Shown here one piece after another: positions 7,865 to 17,042 of a stretch of 64,000 nucleotides of DNA (positions within the stretch are counted from its first letter, which is position 1; each line of letters opens with the position of its first letter). The DNA comes from Viridibacterium silvisoli (GTDB taxonomy: Bacteria > Pseudomonadota > Gammaproteobacteria > Burkholderiales > Rhodocyclaceae). Location of the stretch: positions 1,798,001 through 1,862,000 of the forward strand of contig NZ_JAYXHS010000001.1 of assembly GCF_036017035.1 (NCBI RefSeq), given 5' to 3'. The position numbers and the translations under genes were made by a program. The notes under the pieces were generated by a model, which made no database searches, was not told the DNA's origin, and saw only the letters and a list, made by a program, of their open reading frames with translations.

Positions 7865-9358
7865 ATGAACAGGATCACGCACTTCATTGCCGGACAACGC
7901 GACGCAGGCAGCAGCAGCCGCAGCGCGCCGGTGTTCAATCCCGCCAGCGGCGAGCAGACGGCCGAAGTCGTGCTCGCCAACGTGGCCGACGTGGCGCGCG
8001 TCGTCGCCGTGGCAAAAGCCGCGCAGCCCGCCTGGGGCGACGCCTCGCCACTGCGCCGCGCGCGCGTCATGTTCAAGTTCAAGGAGCTGCTGGAGAAGCA
8101 TCAGCAGGAACTGGCTGCCCTCATCAGCAGCGAGCACGGCAAGGTGCAGGGCGATGCCTTCGGTGAAGTCACGCGCGGCCTCGAAGTCGTCGAGTTTGCC
8201 TGTGGCATTCCGCACCTGCTCAAGGGCGAGTTCTCGCCGCAGGTCGGCACGGGTGTAGATAGCTACAGCCTGCGCCAGCCGCTCGGTGTCGTTGCCGGCA
8301 TCACGCCTTTCAACTTCCCGGCCATGGTGCCGCTGTGGATGCTGCCGGTGGCACTCGCCTGTGGCAACGCCTTCATCCTCAAGCCCTCCGAACGCGACCC
8401 GTCGGCCAGCCTGATGCTCGCCGACCTGCTCAAGGAAGCGGGTTTGCCCGACGGTGTCTTCAACGTCGTGCATGGCGATCAGGAAGCAGTGAATGCGCTG
8501 CTCGTGCATGACGACGTCAACGCCATCAGCTTCGTCGGCTCCACACCCATCGCGCGCCACATCTATTCGACCGGCACGGCACACGGCAAGCGCGTGCAGG
8601 CCCTTGGCGGTGCCAAGAATCACCTCGTCGTGATGCCCGACGCCGATCTCGATCAGGCTGTCGACGCCCTCATGGGAGCCGCCTACGGCTCGGCAGGCGA
8701 GCGCTGCATGGCGATCTCCGTCGCGGTGGCGGTCGGTGATGTGGCTGACGCGCTGGTCGACAAGCTGGCCACGCGCGCGAAAGCCTTGCGGGTCGGCGCC
8801 GGCACGGATGACAAGGCCGAGATGGGCCCGCTGGTCACCCGTACGCACCTCGACAAGGTGCGTGGTTACGTCGATGCAGGCGTGGCCGATGGCGCCACGC
8901 TGGTGGTCGATGGTCGCGCATTGAAAGTGCCGGGTCATGAAGCCGGCTTCTTCCTCGGCGCTTGTCTGTTCGACAAGGTGACGCCCGAGATGAGCCTGTG
9001 GCGCGAAGAGATCTTCGGCCCGGTTCTCGCCGTCGTACGCGTGCCGGATTTCGATGCGGCGGTGAAACTCATCGATGCACATGCCTATGGCAATGGCGTT
9101 GCGCTGTTCACGCGTGACGGCGACTGCGCACGCGAGTTCGTGCAGCGTGTCGAGATCGGCATGGTCGGTATCAACGTGCCGATTCCCGTGCCGATGGCTT
9201 TCCACAGCTTCGGCGGCTGGAAGCAATCCATGTTCGGCGATCACGCCATGCACGGCATGGAGGGCGTGCGCTTCTACACGCGCCTCAAGACCGTCACGAG
9301 CCGCTGGCCGACCGGTATTCGCGCCGGTGCCGAGTTCGTCATGCCGACGTTGAAATAA
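7865..9358 (+). CDS. mmsA: CoA-acylating (methyl)malonate-semialdehyde dehydrogenase
   Basis: A 497-residue aldehyde dehydrogenase. The catalytic Cys is C281 in GERCMA. The position of the usual general-base Glu carries Asn (LGGAKNH), as in CoA-acylating MmsA enzymes that release acyl-CoA rather than acid. ITPFNFPAMVPLWM near 143-156 is typical of the family. It converts methylmalonate semialdehyde to propionyl-CoA and malonate semialdehyde to acetyl-CoA, steps that end thymine, uracil/beta-alanine and valine breakdown. ATG 7865 gives the usual length; the longer frame would run into the protease gene. The surrounding pyrimidine genes make a role in uracil catabolism plausible. Confidence 0.92.
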   Translation: MNRITHFIAGQRDAGSSSRSAPVFNPASGEQTAEVVLANVADVARVVAVAKAAQPAWGDASPLRRARVMFKFKELLEKHQQELAALISSEHGKVQGDAFGEVTRGLEVVEFACGIPHLLKGEFSPQVGTGVDSYSLRQPLGVVAGITPFNFPAMVPLWMLPVALACGNAFILKPSERDPSASLMLADLLKEAGLPDGVFNVVHGDQEAVNALLVHDDVNAISFVGSTPIARHIYSTGTAHGKRVQALGGAKNHLVVMPDADLDQAVDALMGAAYGSAGERCMAISVAVAVGDVADALVDKLATRAKALRVGAGTDDKAEMGPLVTRTHLDKVRGYVDAGVADGATLVVDGRALKVPGHEAGFFLGACLFDKVTPEMSLWREEIFGPVLAVVRVPDFDAAVKLIDAHAYGNGVALFTRDGDCAREFVQRVEIGMVGINVPIPVPMAFHSFGGWKQSMFGDHAMHGMEGVRFYTRLKTVTSRWPTGIRAGAEFVMPTLK

Positions 9359-9363
9359 CAAGC

Positions 9364-9783
9364 GTGCTGGACGTTGTCGCCTGGGTCTGCGTGCGTGACC
9401 GCAGGATGCTCGCGGTACGTGCGCGTGGACGCGAGGTCTGGTACATGCCGGGCGGCAAGCGCGAGGCGGGCGAGAGCGAAGCGCAGGCGCTGCTGCGCGA
9501 AGTTGGCGAAGAACTGGGCGTGACGCTCAGGCCGGACAGCCTGTTTCCATGTTGTGTTGTTCATGATGACGCGTATGGACTGGCGTTGCCGATGCGTATG
9601 GCATGCTTCTTCGCGGATGGTGTGGGTGAGCCGGCGCCGCAGGCGGAAATCGATGCACTCGGCTGGCTTACTTCGGATGATGCCGATCAGTGCGCGACAG
9701 CGCCGGGTGAGGGCGCGCGCGCACTATCCACGTCAGCGTCTTCTCAGCGAGGCTTTGCCGAGTTGGGCAGCCCGAAGATGTGA
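9364..9783 (+). CDS. NUDIX hydrolase
   Basis: A 139-residue protein starting at GTG, five bases after mmsA. The full Nudix box G-x5-E-x7-REVGEELG is present at about residues 32-54, so it should hydrolyse a nucleoside-diphosphate-linked compound with Mg2+. The C-terminal 15 or so residues overlap the convergent PACE transporter gene and look low in complexity. Substrate unknown. Confidence 0.85.
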   Translation: MLDVVAWVCVRDRRMLAVRARGREVWYMPGGKREAGESEAQALLREVGEELGVTLRPDSLFPCCVVHDDAYGLALPMRMACFFADGVGEPAPQAEIDALGWLTSDDADQCATAPGEGARALSTSASSQRGFAELGSPKM

Positions 9784-10169
9784 TCGAAACACCAGTTGAA
9801 CACCAGCCCATACACCACGAAAAACACCACGAGACCGAACTCGAGTGTCAGGGCTGGCCACAGCCCCAGATCCAGCCACCACATCACGAGTGGCAGCAGC
9901 AGGACAACCAGGCCAGCCTCAAAGCCGATGGAGTGAATGATGCGCCGCTTCAGGCTGCGACCGCGTTTCGTCTGGCGTGCCTCCCATTTCTCGAACAGCA
10001 CGTTGTAGGCCATGTTCCACGACATGGCGACCAGCGAGGTGGCGATCGCCAATGAGCCGGAGCGGCCGACACCGTGCTGCGTCGTCGCCATGAAAGCGAG
10101 CGTGACGCTGATGACGGCGAAGAGTTCGAACAGGACGGCGTGTACGACCTTGCGTTGCTTGCCTTGCAT
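9744..10169 (-). CDS. PACE-family efflux transporter (AceI-like)
   Basis: A 141-residue membrane protein with four hydrophobic segments arranged as two BTP-type repeats. The conserved proton-coupling Glu of AceI is present as E15 (AVLFELFAVI). Family members export biocides such as chlorhexidine and some polyamines by proton exchange. Its 3' end overlaps the convergent Nudix gene by 40 bases. Upstream, 10170-10367 separates it from the divergent VOC gene and shows no clear motif. Confidence 0.88.
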   Translation of the reverse strand: MQGKQRKVVHAVLFELFAVISVTLAFMATTQHGVGRSGSLAIATSLVAMSWNMAYNVLFEKWEARQTKRGRSLKRRIIHSIGFEAGLVVLLLPLVMWWLDLGLWPALTLEFGLVVFFVVYGLVFNWCFDHIFGLPNSAKPR

Positions 10170-10367
10170 GGACAGGATGACATCAGGTGGGTTGCGCGCC
10201 GGTTACCCGGCAACGTGGCGTGCGGCATCGTCTCACATTCTGGCTGCGCCACCCTGTGTCGGTGTGCAAGACGCTTATAAGTCGCGGATCATGTGCACGT
10301 CCGCTTGCTGCCATTCCATGGCGGAAAAGGCTGGACGAATTGATATGCCGGAAAGAAAGGGCGTCGC

Positions 10368-10790
10368 ATGAAACCACGCATCACCGTTCTCACATTGGGC
10401 GTCGCCGATCTGGAGCGCGCCGTTGCCTTCTATCGCGACGGCCTCGGCCTGCAGACCGAAGGCATCATCGGCAAGGAGTTCGAACATGGCGCGGTCGCCT
10501 TCTTCGACCTGCAGGCCGGAATCAAGCTCGCGCTATGGCCGCGCGCCAGCCTCTCGCATGACTCGGGCTTGCCGGTGAGCGCGCCCTGCGGGACTGAGCT
10601 GTCGATCGGGCATAACGTCTCGTCGAAGGCTGAAGTCGATGCTGTCATGGGCGAAGCAACTAAGGCGGGCGCGAAGATCGTCAAGCCTGCACAGGACACT
10701 TTCTGGGGCGGCTATGCAGGCTACTTCCAGGACCCGGATGGGCATCTGTGGGAGGTGGTGTGGAATCCTGCGTGGGCTGCGCCGGACTAG
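10368..10790 (+). CDS. VOC (glyoxalase/bleomycin-resistance) family protein
   Basis: A 140-residue single-domain vicinal-oxygen-chelate protein. It shows the beta-alpha-beta-beta-beta signature with LGVADLERAVAFYRDGLG at about 9-26 and FQDPDGHLWEVVWNP near 121-135. Proteins of this size act as dimers in lyase, dioxygenase or antibiotic-binding roles. The sequence does not allow a more exact call. It is followed by a palindromic repeat that may end transcription. Confidence 0.88.
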   Translation: MKPRITVLTLGVADLERAVAFYRDGLGLQTEGIIGKEFEHGAVAFFDLQAGIKLALWPRASLSHDSGLPVSAPCGTELSIGHNVSSKAEVDAVMGEATKAGAKIVKPAQDTFWGGYAGYFQDPDGHLWEVVWNPAWAAPD

Positions 10791-10817
10791 ATCCGCAGCG
10801 CCCATCCAAAGAGGCTT

Positions 10818-10887
10818 GTCATCCCGGCGAAGGCCGGGATCCAGATCGGACATCTGGTACTGGATCCCGGCCTTGGCTGGGATGACG
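10818..10887. repeat. Palindromic repeat, dRS3-like family A variant
   Basis: GTCATCCCGGCGAAGGCCGG at the left and a diverged CTGGATCCCGGCCTTGGCTG at the right form facing hairpins; the outer ends GTCATCCC and GGGATGAC are inverted. It resembles the element at 3403-3506 but without the foreign insert. Between here and 11009 there is a duplicated TTTCCCCAT (10980-11010 area) and nothing else evident. Confidence 0.8.
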
Positions 10888-11009
10888 ATGATTTTTCAGA
10901 GATCGGGCAGGCTCTAGAGTTGCATCATTTCGGCACATCGATCGATGCGTTCGGCCCGCAACGGGTGCATCAAATCCTGGTTTCCCCATAAAACGAGGTC
11001 ATTTCCCCA

Positions 11010-11025
11010 TGGCACAGATCTGGCT
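11010..11025 (+). promoter_or_regulatory. Sigma-54 (-24/-12) promoter candidate for the URC operon
   Basis: TGGCACAGATCTGGCT matches the sigma-54 consensus TGGCACGRNNNTTGCW at 14 of 16 positions. The invariant GG (11011-11012) and GC (11023-11024) are separated by exactly ten bases. Transcription would begin near 11036, just before the RutR-like operator. A sigma-54 promoter implies an NtrC-type activator and nitrogen limitation as the signal. Confidence 0.6.
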
Positions 11026-11042
11026 TTGAGCTAATGTAAAAG

Positions 11043-11058
11043 CTGACCATTCGGTCAG
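11043..11058. promoter_or_regulatory. RutR-like operator
   Basis: CTGACCATTCGGTCAG is a perfect 6-4-6 inverted repeat. It closely follows the RutR site TTGACCA-NN-TGGTCAA. It lies between the predicted sigma-54 start point and the URC1 ribosome site (GGAGG at 11064-11068), where a bound repressor would block transcription. A RutR-like TetR gene ends the same operon, giving a simple feedback loop responsive to uracil or thymine. Confidence 0.65.
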
Positions 11059-11074
11059 GTTTCGGAGGCTCTGA

Positions 11075-12312
<1,238 letters not shown>

Positions 12313-12316
<4 letters not shown>

Positions 12317-13581
12317 AGGCTGAAAATCTGACGGGCTGGCATACGCCGGTTGCGCCCGAGCACCCGGCCAGCGACCTGCTGACCACCGATGCCGTGCGCG
12401 TGCGTTGCGCGGCGGTTGCGCGCTGGGTGCGCGACGGCGCCTCGAAGCACTTCACCTGGCATGCCGAGCGCCTGACGGATGTGGCTGCTTTCGTTGCGGA
12501 GACCATCCGTCTGCGCTATCCCGATCTGAATGTGCCATACCACAGTCGCAATAGGCACTTCGAGGCGGGTGGTGTGGATCGCTGGCAGATACTTGCCGAA
12601 AGCAACGGGCTGAACAGCGATCCGGCTGAGCGGGCACGTGTGGCCATCGATCTCGTAATCCCGAGCGTGCTGCTGGATGCGGGCGCGGGACCCGTGTGGA
12701 AATTCATCGACGAGCCGACCGGGCAGACGCATGCGCGCTCTGAAGGTCTCGGCGTCGCCAGCCTGCGCATGTTCGAGGCCGGCACTTTCTCCGCGGTGAA
12801 GGGCCAGCCGCTGCGCACCGATGCGACAGCGCTGCGCGAGATCACGCCGCTGCGTCTGGCAACGGCTTTCCAGGCGGGCCCGGGCAACGAGCTTGTCGGC
12901 CTGGAGGGGCGCGCTGCACTCATGCGCCGGTTAGGCGAGGTGGTGGCGGCGACACCAGCCGTGTTCGGCAAGATCAATGGCGATAGCAGTGAGCGCCGCA
13001 TCGGCAATCTCTATGACTACCTGTTGGCGCATTCACAGGGCGGCAAGATCGGCGCGGCCTTCGTTGTCGAGACCTTGCTGCGTGCCCTCGGGCCAGTATG
13101 GCCCGGCCGTGCGGAGCTGCACGGTGTGTCGCTTGGTGACTGCTGGCGTCACCCCGCACTGGCCGACGGCTGGGTGCCGTTCCACAAGCTCACACAGTGG
13201 CTGACCTACTCGTTGCTCGAACCGCTGGAGCAGAGTGGCCTGCAGATCGAAGGGCTGGACGCATTGACCGGTTTGCCGGAGTACCGCAACGGCGGCCTTT
13301 TGCTCGACCTCGGTCTGCTGGTGCCGCGCGACCCTGAGTTCAGCACGCGCAGCTGGAAGGTCGACGATGAGGCCATCGTCGAGTGGCGCGCCGTAACCGT
13401 GATTGCGCTGGACCGCATTGCCGATCTGGTGCGCACACAGTTCGGCCTGACCACTGCGCAATTTCCGCTGGCGCGTGTGCTTGAAGGCGGCACCTGGGCG
13501 GCGGGGCGACGGATTGCGGCGGAGAAGCGCGCGGGTGGCGGGCCACCTTTGAATCTGGTGAGTGACGGGACGGTGTTTTGA
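12313..13581 (+). CDS. URC4-type DUF1688 protein (uracil catabolism)
   Basis: A 422-residue protein of the DUF1688 family, the bacterial counterpart of fungal URC4. URC4 is required for growth on uracil as nitrogen source, but its precise chemistry is not settled; it is thought to act after URC1 on the ribosylurea-type intermediate. The start overlaps the URC1 stop (ATGA), a common sign of coupled translation. Family features seen are VPYHSRNRHFEAGG near 73-86 and PEYRNGGLLLDLGLL near 321-335. No urea amidolyase or urease, needed to finish the pathway, is visible in the window. Confidence 0.88.
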
Positions 13582-13613
13582 ATGCACGCCGGAGTGACGC
13601 CGGGGTTTCTCGT

Positions 13614-13705
13614 GTAGGAGCGGGCCATGCCCGCGACCACGTAGGTCTCGTTGTAGCTCTGGCCTCGATTCAGTGCGTGGTGTCGCGGGCATGGCCCGCT
13701 CCTAC
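13614..13705. repeat. REP-like palindrome family B inside the URC operon
   Basis: Arms of 24 bases are perfect inverted copies (13614-13637 and 13682-13705); each arm begins or ends with GTAGGAGCGGGC and itself contains GGGCCATGCCC. The sequence resembles Pseudomonas-type REPs (GTAGGAGCGGGCTTGCCCGC). It lies in the 190-base gap between URC4 and upp and could form a stable mRNA stem that changes the ratio of upstream to downstream expression. Confidence 0.88.
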
Positions 13706-13771
13706 AACTGAGTCTATTGCTCAGCAATCTGAGTCGCAGTCTGTATATCTGATTTAACGAAGGAGAGCTCC

Positions 13772-14416
13772 ATGCCTGCCACTGATTTTCCCAACGTCAC
13801 CGTCATCGACCACCCGTTGCTGCAACACAAGCTCTCCTACATCCGCAGTGCGGACACGACGACTGACAATTTCCGCCGGTTGGTGCGCGAAGTCGCGTCG
13901 ATGATCGCGTACGAAATTACCCGTGACCTGCCGACCGAGAAAATCTCGATCACGACGCCGATCACTACATTCGATTCACCTGTCATCAGCGGCAAGAAAC
14001 TGTGCCTCGTGTCCATCCTGCGCGCCGGCAACGGCATGCTCGATGGCATGATCGACTTGCTGCCGGGCGCGCGCGTCGGCCACATCGGCCTGTATCGCGA
14101 TCCGGAAACGCTGGAGGCGATCGAGTATTACTTCAAGCTGCCGGACGACATCCAGGACCGCCTCGTGATCGTCGTTGATCCGATGCTTGCCACAGGCCAC
14201 TCGGCGATTGCCGCGTTGAATCGCCTGAAGGAGAGCGGCGTGAACAGCCTCAAGCTCGCCTGCCTGATCGCGGCGCCGGAAGGCGTCAAGGCGATGCAGG
14301 AGGCGCACCCGGATGTGCCGATCTGGGCCGGTTCGGTGGATTCGCACCTGAACGATCACGGCTACATCGTGCCCGGGCTGGGCGATGCGGGCGACCGGAT
14401 CTTCGGGACGAAGTGA
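13772..14416 (+). CDS. upp: Uracil phosphoribosyltransferase
   Basis: A 214-residue UPRT that makes UMP from uracil and PRPP. The PRPP-binding loop is VDPMLATGHSA, beginning near D136, and the uracil-binding C-terminal GYIVPGLGDAGDR is present near 196-208. Length fits bacterial Upp. In the URC pathway this activity (URC6 in yeast) supplies UMP for URC1, so here it is catabolic as well as salvage. A ribosome site (AAGGAG) precedes ATG 13772. It overlaps the regulator gene at its stop. Confidence 0.95.
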   Translation: MPATDFPNVTVIDHPLLQHKLSYIRSADTTTDNFRRLVREVASMIAYEITRDLPTEKISITTPITTFDSPVISGKKLCLVSILRAGNGMLDGMIDLLPGARVGHIGLYRDPETLEAIEYYFKLPDDIQDRLVIVVDPMLATGHSAIAALNRLKESGVNSLKLACLIAAPEGVKAMQEAHPDVPIWAGSVDSHLNDHGYIVPGLGDAGDRIFGTK

Positions 14417-15159
14417 TGCCGGCGCGCCCGCGCGCGATCTCGGGCTCCGCTGCCCGGGCACTCGTGCGCAAACCTCTTGCTGCTGACGTGTCGGCCGGTT
14501 TGCCTGCGGCAGGCCAGGCCGTGCCCGATGCGAAGGCAGGGCGCATCCGTCAGGCGCAGGAGAGCACGATCCTGCAGGCAGCGGAGAAGGTTTTTGCGCG
14601 CGCCGGTTTCGCAGGCGCCAGCATGAGCGAACTGGCCCTCGCGGCGGGCTTGCCGAAATCCACATTGCATTATTACTTCGGCACCAAGGAAGCGTTGCAC
14701 CGTGCGGTGCTCGCCAATATCCTCGAGCTGTGGCTGGTGGGCATGGATGCCATCGCGCCCGATGCCGAGCCGCGCGATGCGCTGTGCCGGTACATCCGCC
14801 ACAAGATGGTGCTCACCGCCGAGCGGCCGGATGCCTCGCGTGTGTTTGCCAACGAGTTGTTGCACGGCGCGCCGCAGATTGGCGACATCCTGCGCAACGA
14901 GCTGCGCCCGCTGATGCGCCGCAAGGCGAAAGTGGTTGAGGGCTGGATAGAGGCCGGCCGCATGGCGCCGGTGGATCCAGTGCATCTGTTCTTCAGCCTG
15001 TGGGCGATGACCCAGACCTACGCCGATTTCGAACCGCAGATTTCTGCCGTGCTGGGCGCCGAGACGCTGGGGCCGCGTGCCATGTCGCGTGCTGCCACGC
15101 ATGTCGAGAACTTCGTCCTGCGCGCATGTGGACTGGATGTTGCAAGCGAGCACAACTGA
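14416..15159 (+). CDS. TetR-family regulator, RutR-like
   Basis: A 247-residue regulator with about 45 disordered N-terminal residues. It has a TetR helix-turn-helix near 60-100 (MSELALAAGLPKSTLHYYFG) and a C-terminal ligand domain resembling E. coli RutR, including VFANELLHGAP and APVDPVHLFFSLWA. RutR binds uracil or thymine and releases DNA. The gene overlaps upp at TGATG, so regulator and enzymes are co-expressed. A GTG three bases upstream is an alternative start. The operator at 11043-11058 is the likely target. Confidence 0.85.
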   Translation: MPARPRAISGSAARALVRKPLAADVSAGLPAAGQAVPDAKAGRIRQAQESTILQAAEKVFARAGFAGASMSELALAAGLPKSTLHYYFGTKEALHRAVLANILELWLVGMDAIAPDAEPRDALCRYIRHKMVLTAERPDASRVFANELLHGAPQIGDILRNELRPLMRRKAKVVEGWIEAGRMAPVDPVHLFFSLWAMTQTYADFEPQISAVLGAETLGPRAMSRAATHVENFVLRACGLDVASEHN

Positions 15160-15180
15160 TGCCGGTCAAACCCGTTTTCG

Positions 15181-15204
15181 CGGCATGCATCAGAGTGCAT
15201 GCCG
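15181..15204. terminator. Inverted repeat after the RutR-like gene
   Basis: CGGCATGCA and TGCATGCCG are perfect nine-base arms around a six-base loop. No T-run follows, so it may be a weak terminator or an operator for the downstream transporter, whose start is 56 bases away. Confidence 0.45.
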
Positions 15205-15259
15205 GTCCTTGCTGATTGCCTGTAACCGAGTTTTCGTTGCCTTACTGAAAGGAGTTCCG

Positions 15260-16255
15260 ATGAGCCATCTATCCCGTCGCGGCTTGCTGTGTGCCGCGCT
15301 CGCTGTCAGTGCCATGTTGTTCGGCCCGGGCACCGCACTGGCCCAGACCAAGCTCAAGGTCGCTGCCATCTACACCGTGCCCGTCGAGCAGCAGTGGGTG
15401 TCACGCATCCACAAGGCGTTGAACGCTGCCAAGACGCGTGGAGAGATTGACTATGTGTTCTCCGAGAACGTGACCAATGCCGACTATGAACGCGTCATGC
15501 GTCAGTACGCCGAGCAAGGCAACCAGTTCATCGTCGGCGAGGCCTTCGCGGTCGAAGCGGCTGCACGCAAGGTGGCGAAGGATTATCCGAAGACATCCTT
15601 CCTGCTCGGCTCGTCCGGCAAACCACAGGCACCCAACTTCTCGGTGTTCGACAATTACATCCAGGAGCCGGCCTACCTCAGCGGCATGATCGCCGCTGGC
15701 GTGAGCAAGAGCGGCCACATCGGCATGGTGGGCGGCTACCCGATTCCGGAAGTGAATCGCCTGATGCACGCTTTCATGGAGGGCGCGAAAGAGATCAACC
15801 CCAAGGTGAAGTTCACGGTCAGCTTCATCGGTTCGTGGTTCGATCCGCCCAAGGCCAAGGAAGCGGCTTTCGCGATGATCGACAAGGGCGCTGACGTGCT
15901 CTACGCCGAACGCTTCGGTGTGTCGGATGCAGCGAAGGAGAAGGGCAAGCTGGCCATCGGCAACGTGATCGACACGCAGCCGCAATACCCCGACACGGTC
16001 GTGGCCTCCGCACTGTGGAACATGGAGCCGACCATCAATGCGGCGCTCGCCAAAGTGAAGGCCGGCAAGTTCACCCCGGAGGACTACGGCGTGTTCTCGA
16101 CGATGAAGTACAAGGGCTCGGAGCTCGCGCCGCTGGGCACCTTCGAGAAGAAGATTCCTGCCGACATCGTTGCCAAGGTGAAAGCCAAGGAGAAGGCGAT
16201 TGCCGATGGCAAGTTCGTGGTGAAGGTCGTCGAGACCGAGCCGAAGTCCAATTGA
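15260..16255 (+). CDS. BMP-family (basic membrane protein) nucleoside-binding protein, set 1
   Basis: A 331-residue periplasmic binding protein of the PnrA/BMP family, which binds nucleosides or nucleobases for ABC uptake. The signal peptide is visible at 1-29, ending ALAQ; the SRRGLL start is somewhat Tat-like. VSRIHKALNAA and the GMVGGYPIPEVNRLM stretch are typical of the family. ATG 15260 follows GGAG; the longer frame would overlap the regulator. The matching ATPase and permeases begin only at 17043, because a repeat/GIY-YIG segment of nearly 800 bases separates them. Substrate likely a pyrimidine or its nucleoside, by position next to the URC operon. Confidence 0.9.
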   Translation: MSHLSRRGLLCAALAVSAMLFGPGTALAQTKLKVAAIYTVPVEQQWVSRIHKALNAAKTRGEIDYVFSENVTNADYERVMRQYAEQGNQFIVGEAFAVEAAARKVAKDYPKTSFLLGSSGKPQAPNFSVFDNYIQEPAYLSGMIAAGVSKSGHIGMVGGYPIPEVNRLMHAFMEGAKEINPKVKFTVSFIGSWFDPPKAKEAAFAMIDKGADVLYAERFGVSDAAKEKGKLAIGNVIDTQPQYPDTVVASALWNMEPTINAALAKVKAGKFTPEDYGVFSTMKYKGSELAPLGTFEKKIPADIVAKVKAKEKAIADGKFVVKVVETEPKSN

Positions 16256-16268
16256 CCAACCAAGCGTC

Positions 16269-16351
16269 CGTCATTCCCGCGAAAGCGGGAATCCAGCGGC
16301 TTTCGTTGGGTCGCCAACGCCACTGGGTTCCCGCGTTCGCGGGAACGACGG
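16269..16351. repeat. dRS3-like palindromic repeat A1
   Basis: Two hairpins face each other: ATTCCCGCGAAAGCGGGAAT (16273-16292, an exact ATTCCC-N8-GGGAAT dRS3 core) and TTCCCGCGTTCGCGGGAA (16328-16345). The ends are CGTCATT and AACGACG. It begins 13 bases after the BMP gene and ends 60 bases before the GIY-YIG start. Confidence 0.9.
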
Positions 16352-16411
16352 AGAGTTGTAGGATTGCCGCTTCGCGGCATCAGGTGCCGCATCACCCGAG
16401 CTGAATTTTCC

Positions 16412-16708
16412 GTGAGAGAGCTTTCGCCCTGTGTTTATCTCCTCGCCAGCCAACGCAACGGCACTTTGTACATCGGTGTCACATCGGATCTGGTGAAGAG
16501 GGTTTGGGAGCATCGCAACAAGGTGGTCAAAGGCTTTGCTTCGAGCCACGACGTTAAGTTACTCGTCTGGTACGAACAGCACGGCACGATGGAGTCAGCC
16601 ATCACGCGCGAGAAGCAGCTGAAGAAATGGACTCGCGCATGGAAGATCGAGTTGATCGAAGCGAGCAATCCTTACTGGAACGATCTATGGGAAAGCCTTG
16701 CCGCGTAG
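16412..16708 (+). CDS. GIY-YIG nuclease family protein
   Basis: A 98-residue single-domain GIY-YIG protein. The two core strands read VYLL and LYIG (residues about 8-21). The catalytic Arg lies in KRVWEHR, and the metal-binding Glu in AITREKQLKKW near 68-78. GTG 16412 is preferred over the TTG at 16364, which would start in sequence next to the repeat. The ORF is bounded by dRS3-like palindromes on both sides. Small GIY-YIG proteins of this kind in Neisseria have been linked to single-stranded cleavage of similar repeats, so a REP/RAYT-like partnership is possible; that is inference here. Confidence 0.85.
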   Translation: MRELSPCVYLLASQRNGTLYIGVTSDLVKRVWEHRNKVVKGFASSHDVKLLVWYEQHGTMESAITREKQLKKWTRAWKIELIEASNPYWNDLWESLAA

Positions 16709-16710
16709 CG

Positions 16711-16791
16711 TCCTCATTTGGACAAAAGCTGGAGTCCAGTTTCGTGGGCGACGCGAACGCCACTGGGTTCCCGCGTTCGCGGGAACGACGG
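16711..16791. repeat. dRS3-like palindromic repeat A2, left half degenerate
   Basis: The right half is an intact TTCCCGCGTTCGCGGGAA hairpin flanked by CACTGGG and CGACGG. The left half (from 16711) aligns with A1 but is mutated: TCATTTGGACAAAAGCTGGA in place of TCATTCCCGCGAAAGCGGGA. It begins two bases after the GIY-YIG stop codon. From 16792 to 16923 there is nothing else I recognise. Confidence 0.8.
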
Positions 16792-16923
16792 CGTGTGTGG
16801 CGGTATGTTGGGCTGCCAGGCACTTTGGTCGCTTGCGTGACAGGTTCGCGACTTGGAAGTCGAACTGATCCAGACGTACGGCGTCTACCACAACGATCGA
16901 AAAGCACCACCAGCCGCCCAATC

Positions 16924-17007
16924 CCGTCATTCCCGCGAACGCGGGAATCCAGCGGCGTTGGTTACCTCCCGAAAGTCACTGGGTCCCCGCATTCGCGGGA
17001 ACGACGG
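16924..17007. repeat. dRS3-like palindromic repeat A3
   Basis: ATTCCCGCGAACGCGGGAAT forms the left hairpin and CCCCGCATTCGCGGG the right one, with the same CGTCATT and AACGACGG ends as A1. It ends 35 bases before the start of the ATPase gene, so the transporter operon is split by three copies of this family. Confidence 0.9.
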
Positions 17008-17042
17008 GGTGTCTGGCGGCCACATCGCGCGGGCAGTCAACC

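Noticed and set aside
7784..9361. Antisense ORF of 525 codons opposite mmsA
   Set aside because: No recognisable motif and composition typical of an antisense shadow, whereas mmsA has intact catalytic residues.
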